Source: Clostridium sp. CAG:302 (GTDB taxonomy: Bacteria; Bacillota_I; Bacilli_A; RF39; UBA660). From it: 8,414 bases of DNA. Positions 6,103-8,414 of the stretch are shown here, piece by piece (within the stretch, counting starts at the first letter, position 1; the number at the start of each line of letters is the position of its first letter). The DNA is taken from positions 237,420 through 245,833 of the forward strand of contig FR887373.1 of assembly GCA_000431795.1 (NCBI GenBank). Direction: 5' to 3'. The notes under the pieces are model-generated. The model was not told where the DNA came from. It saw nothing but the letters and a program-made list of their open reading frames with translations, and did not search any database. Position numbers and translations under genes: made by a program.

Positions 6103-6105
6103 CTT

Positions 6106-6672
6106 TTATTGTACTTCTTTTCCACACTTTTCACAGAATTTTGTTCCTGCTTTAAGTTTACAACCACAACCTAGACAATATTTTTCTGGTTCATTACTTG
6201 TAGATTCTTTAGTATCACCAATTGGACCATTAGGACTAACTTGTACTGATGGATCAAAAGTATATTTGCCTGAAAATCCTAATATCATTGTTATTATTGG
6301 GGCAACTAGTGCACCAGCTACACCATATCCTACTGGTTGCTGTTTCATTTTTTTTGCTATATTGTAGAAAACAAAGAAGTTAACAGCCATACCTGCTAAA
6401 TTACAGATGTAGTTCAAACCATCAATTTTAGCTATAGTGCATATTGTTCCTGATATTGCAATTAAGAAATACCACCAATTTAAACCTGCTATTTGAATTA
6501 ATACAAATACATTATAAAATGGTATTATTGCTTTCCAACCATCTTCGCCAGCCTTTTTAAATAATTTTGCAAGGGCAATTACATAAACGACATAGAAAGC
6601 AATTGCAATTATTCCAAAAAAGACTATTAAGCCAATTGAAGTTGTTGCTAAAACGCCAAATGCATCATCCAT
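6106..6672 (-). CDS. Small multipass membrane protein with C-terminal zinc ribbon (DUF5684-like)
   Basis: The 188-residue product begins MDDAFGVLATTS. A first membrane helix spans about 13-35. It is followed by KLFKKAGEDGWKAIIPFYNVFVLIQIAG (36-63), the conserved re-entrant or amphipathic segment seen in DUF5684-type proteins, and further helices near 66-83, 88-105 and 116-133. A polar linker (135-163) leads to a zinc ribbon with C166, C169, C180 and C183, plus a nearby C171. No catalytic motif is visible; DUF5684 proteins are poorly characterised. The start is ATG at 6672 because AGAGGAG (6687-6681) is 8 nt upstream; the frame extends 3 codons to a GTG at 6681, but that overlaps the ribosome binding site. 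It is a single-gene unit with its own promoter and terminator. The domain assignment is by pattern memory, so moderately sure. Confidence 0.82.
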   Translation of the reverse strand: MDDAFGVLATTSIGLIVFFGIIAIAFYVVYVIALAKLFKKAGEDGWKAIIPFYNVFVLIQIAGLNWWYFLIAISGTICTIAKIDGLNYICNLAGMAVNFFVFYNIAKKMKQQPVGYGVAGALVAPIITMILGFSGKYTFDPSVQVSPNGPIGDTKESTSNEPEKYCLGCGCKLKAGTKFCEKCGKEVQ

Positions 6673-6680
6673 TTTATTCA

Positions 6681-6687
6681 CTCCTCT
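6681..6687 (-). promoter_or_regulatory. Ribosome binding site that fixes the membrane-protein start at 6672
   Basis: The minus strand reads AGAGGAG followed by 8 nt and ATG. The alternative GTG at 6681-6679 overlaps the last base of this site and cannot use it. Confidence 0.75.
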
Positions 6688-6695
6688 CTATTAAT

Positions 6696-6724
6696 AATAT
6701 ACCAAATTATTGTGAATATTTCAA
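6696..6724 (-). promoter_or_regulatory. Sigma-A-type promoter for the zinc-ribbon membrane protein
   Basis: On the minus strand, TTGAAA (6724-6719), a 17-nt spacer and TATATT (6701-6696). Initiation would be near 6689, leaving about 17 nt before the start codon. Confidence 0.6.
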
Positions 6725-6803
6725 TATAAATAGAAATTTTTATTAATTATAATTTTTGTAATTATTAAGTAGCAAAAAAATATTTATATTTTTCTTTGTA
6801 ATT

Positions 6804-6809
6804 TATACT
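6804..6809 (+). promoter_or_regulatory. Possible -10 box for the penicillin-binding protein gene
   Basis: TATACT lies 36 nt before the start codon but lacks a convincing -35 (TATTTA at 17 nt). Apart from the divergent promoter at 6696-6724 and A/T-rich tracts, the 164-nt gap 6682-6845 holds no gene or hairpin that I can support. Confidence 0.3.
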
Positions 6810-6845
6810 GAGATGCTTGAATATTCTTTAATAGGTGAGACTACT

Positions 6846-8414
6846 ATGTTTGATAAAGGTATACATAAAAGAATTAAAATAGTACTTTTGATAGTGATAT
6901 TTGTATTTTTACTTGTTATTGGTAAAGTATTTTACATTGAGGTTATTGAATATAGAAAACTTAATACTTTGGCTAGTGGACTATGGAGTAGAAATCTACC
7001 TATTGAGGCTGATAGGGGTAAAATATATACTGTTGATGGAGAGGTTGTAGCAGGTAATCTTACTACTACTTCTTTGGTATTTATTCCAAATCAAATTAAA
7101 GATAAGGATTTAGTAGCTACGAAAATAAGTGAAATACTTGGAGTGGATAAAAGTGTTATTGAAGAACATTTATATAAAAAGTCAATGATGGAAAGGGTAC
7201 ATCCTGAAGGAAGAAGACTATCTTATGATATTGCGGATAAGATAGCTGCGCTTAACTTTGGGGGAGTATATTTACTTAAAGAATCTAAGAGATATTATCC
7301 CCATGATGAAATGCTATCACATGTACTTGGTTATGTTGGTATTGATAATCAAGGCCTTAGTGGACTTGAACTTGAATATGATAAAATACTTACTGGGGAG
7401 TATGGTTCTATTCAGTATTTTTCTGATGCAAAAGGGAATAATTTAGATAGAAATTCGGTATATGTTGAACCAGAGGATGGTCTTGATATATATTTGACTG
7501 TTAATTATAAGATTCAGTCTTCTATTGAGAGAGAACTTGATAATATTGTAACTAAATATAACCCAGAAGGGGCTTGGGCTTTGGCGATGGATCCTAATAC
7601 TGGTGAGATACTAGGAATGAGTTCGAGACCTAATTTTAATCCTAATAAATATCAGGATTATAGTGTGGAAACTATTAATAGAAATATGGCTATATGGGCT
7701 AGTTATGAACCTGGTAGTACATTTAAAATATTGACACTTAGTGCGGCGGTTAATGAGGGGAAGGTTGATTTAGTTAAGGATACTTTCTTTGATGGTGGTT
7801 CTGTTAATGTTGATGGAGCAAGAATTAAGTGTTGGAAACATGGAGGACATGGGTCACAAACTTTTCTAGAGGTTGTTCAAAATTCTTGTAATCCTGGATT
7901 TGTTGAACTTGGTAATAGACTTGGTAAAGAAAAATTATTTGATTATATTTATAAATTTGGATATGGTAAGAAAACTGGTATTGATTTGAATGGAGAGAGT
8001 ACGGGTATCTTATTTAATTTATCTAAAGTTGGTCCTGTAGAACTTGCTACGACAGCATTTGGTCAAGGAGTTAGTGTTACTGCTCTTCAACAAGTTACAG
8101 CAGTTAGTGCAGCAATTAATGGTGGTACTTTGTATAAACCATATATAGTTAAAAGAGTAGTGGAACATGAAACTGGACAAATTGTTAATGAGATTAAACC
8201 TACTGCTGTTAGAGAGAATATTGTTACTAAGGATACTAGTGAAAAGGTAAGAATGACTTTAGAGTCAGTTGTTTCTTTAGGTACTGGTCGTAATGCTTAT
8301 ATAGATGGTTATAGGGTGGGAGGTAAAACAGGTACTGCTCAAAAGGTTAATAATGGTGTATATATGTCTGGAAATTATATAGTTTCTTTTATTGGTTTTT
8401 TACCTGCGAATGAT
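6846..8414 (+). CDS. Class B penicillin-binding protein (peptidoglycan transpeptidase, FtsI/SpoVD/PBP2 type), C-terminus cut by right edge
   Basis: Class B PBPs are monofunctional D,D-transpeptidases that cross-link peptidoglycan outside the membrane, usually with a SEDS glycosyltransferase. The 523 residues present start MFDKGIHKRIK, then one membrane anchor (about 12-30). The non-catalytic pedestal begins near IEADRGKIYTVDGEVVAGN (53-71) and includes SHVLGYVG (158-165) and GLSGLELEYDKILTGEYG (170-187). The transpeptidase domain runs from about 240: active-site motif STFK (291-294, nucleophile S291), SCN (347-349) and KTGTA (494-498). All three penicillin-binding motifs are intact. The start has AGGTGAG (6833-6839) 6 nt upstream. 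The frame is open to the window edge, so about 40-60 residues of the domain and any PASTA repeats are not visible; these would help separate SpoVD, PBP2B and FtsI. It lies alone behind a divergent gene; mraZ, mraW and ftsL are not next to it. Confidence 0.93.
   Translation, partial: MFDKGIHKRIKIVLLIVIFVFLLVIGKVFYIEVIEYRKLNTLASGLWSRNLPIEADRGKIYTVDGEVVAGNLTTTSLVFIPNQIKDKDLVATKISEILGVDKSVIEEHLYKKSMMERVHPEGRRLSYDIADKIAALNFGGVYLLKESKRYYPHDEMLSHVLGYVGIDNQGLSGLELEYDKILTGEYGSIQYFSDAKGNNLDRNSVYVEPEDGLDIYLTVNYKIQSSIERELDNIVTKYNPEGAWALAMDPNTGEILGMSSRPNFNPNKYQDYSVETINRNMAIWASYEPGSTFKILTLSAAVNEGKVDLVKDTFFDGGSVNVDGARIKCWKHGGHGSQTFLEVVQNSCNPGFVELGNRLGKEKLFDYIYKFGYGKKTGIDLNGESTGILFNLSKVGPVELATTAFGQGVSVTALQQVTAVSAAINGGTLYKPYIVKRVVEHETGQIVNEIKPTAVRENIVTKDTSEKVRMTLESVVSLGTGRNAYIDGYRVGGKTGTAQKVNNGVYMSGNYIVSFIGFLPAND

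Noticed and set aside
6673..6681. GTG at 6681 as start of the zinc-ribbon membrane protein
   Set aside because: The GTG overlaps the AGAGGAG ribosome binding site, which is correctly spaced for ATG at 6672.
7258..7446. 62-residue plus-strand frame inside the PBP gene
   Set aside because: It is out of frame with the PBP, which is open and motif-complete across the region.
441..8414. Alternative genetic code (UGA as tryptophan), considered because of the AT-richness
   Set aside because: No in-frame TGA is found in any gene; tryptophan is always TGG and all complete genes stop at TAA.

Overview
This window reads as a chromosomal segment of an AT-rich (about 70% A+T by eye), low-GC Gram-positive bacterium (Bacillota). 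The evidence is the dnaG-rpoD-trmK gene order, SigA-type sigma architecture, strong AGGAGG-like ribosome binding sites, consensus sigma-A promoters, and a class B penicillin-binding protein, which implies a peptidoglycan wall. Every complete gene ends in TAA and tryptophan is TGG, so nothing suggests the mycoplasma code. An uncultured gut Bacilli lineage close to the Mollicutes (RF39-like) would fit, but that is inference.

Layout, left to right. (1) 1-313, minus: 5' part of a TetR-family regulator starting at TTG and running off the left edge. (2) 314-440: divergent promoter region whose two -35 boxes form a perfect 7-bp inverted repeat. (3) 441-3934, plus: dnaG (primase), rpoD (primary sigma factor) and trmK (tRNA m1A22 methyltransferase), overlapping by 17 and 8 nt, hence probably translationally coupled, and closed by an intrinsic terminator over the end of trmK. 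(4) 3935-4223: a 289-nt gap with two abutting perfect hairpins, a candidate promoter and the rpsB leader. (5) 4224-6046, plus: rpsB and tsf, ending in an intrinsic terminator. (6) 6106-6672, minus: a small multipass membrane protein with a C-terminal zinc ribbon, converging on tsf and with its own terminator. (7) 6846-8414, plus: a class B penicillin-binding protein cut by the right edge.

The content is mostly core information processing: replication priming, housekeeping transcription, tRNA modification, ribosome assembly and elongation-factor recycling, followed by cell-wall synthesis. I see no mobile element, CRISPR array, tRNA, rRNA or defence system, and no clearly new multi-gene system.

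The parts most worth a second look are: the S2 protein, which carries a charged linker and a Rho-N/SAP-like domain beyond its normal end; the paired hairpins upstream of rpsB; a shared ATTGGCTTTT element at the predicted transcription starts of both dnaG and rpsB; and the symmetric back-to-back promoters between the TetR gene and dnaG. Three gene starts were set by ribosome binding sites: TTG at 313 for tetR, ATG at 4224 for rpsB, and ATG at 6672 for the membrane protein.
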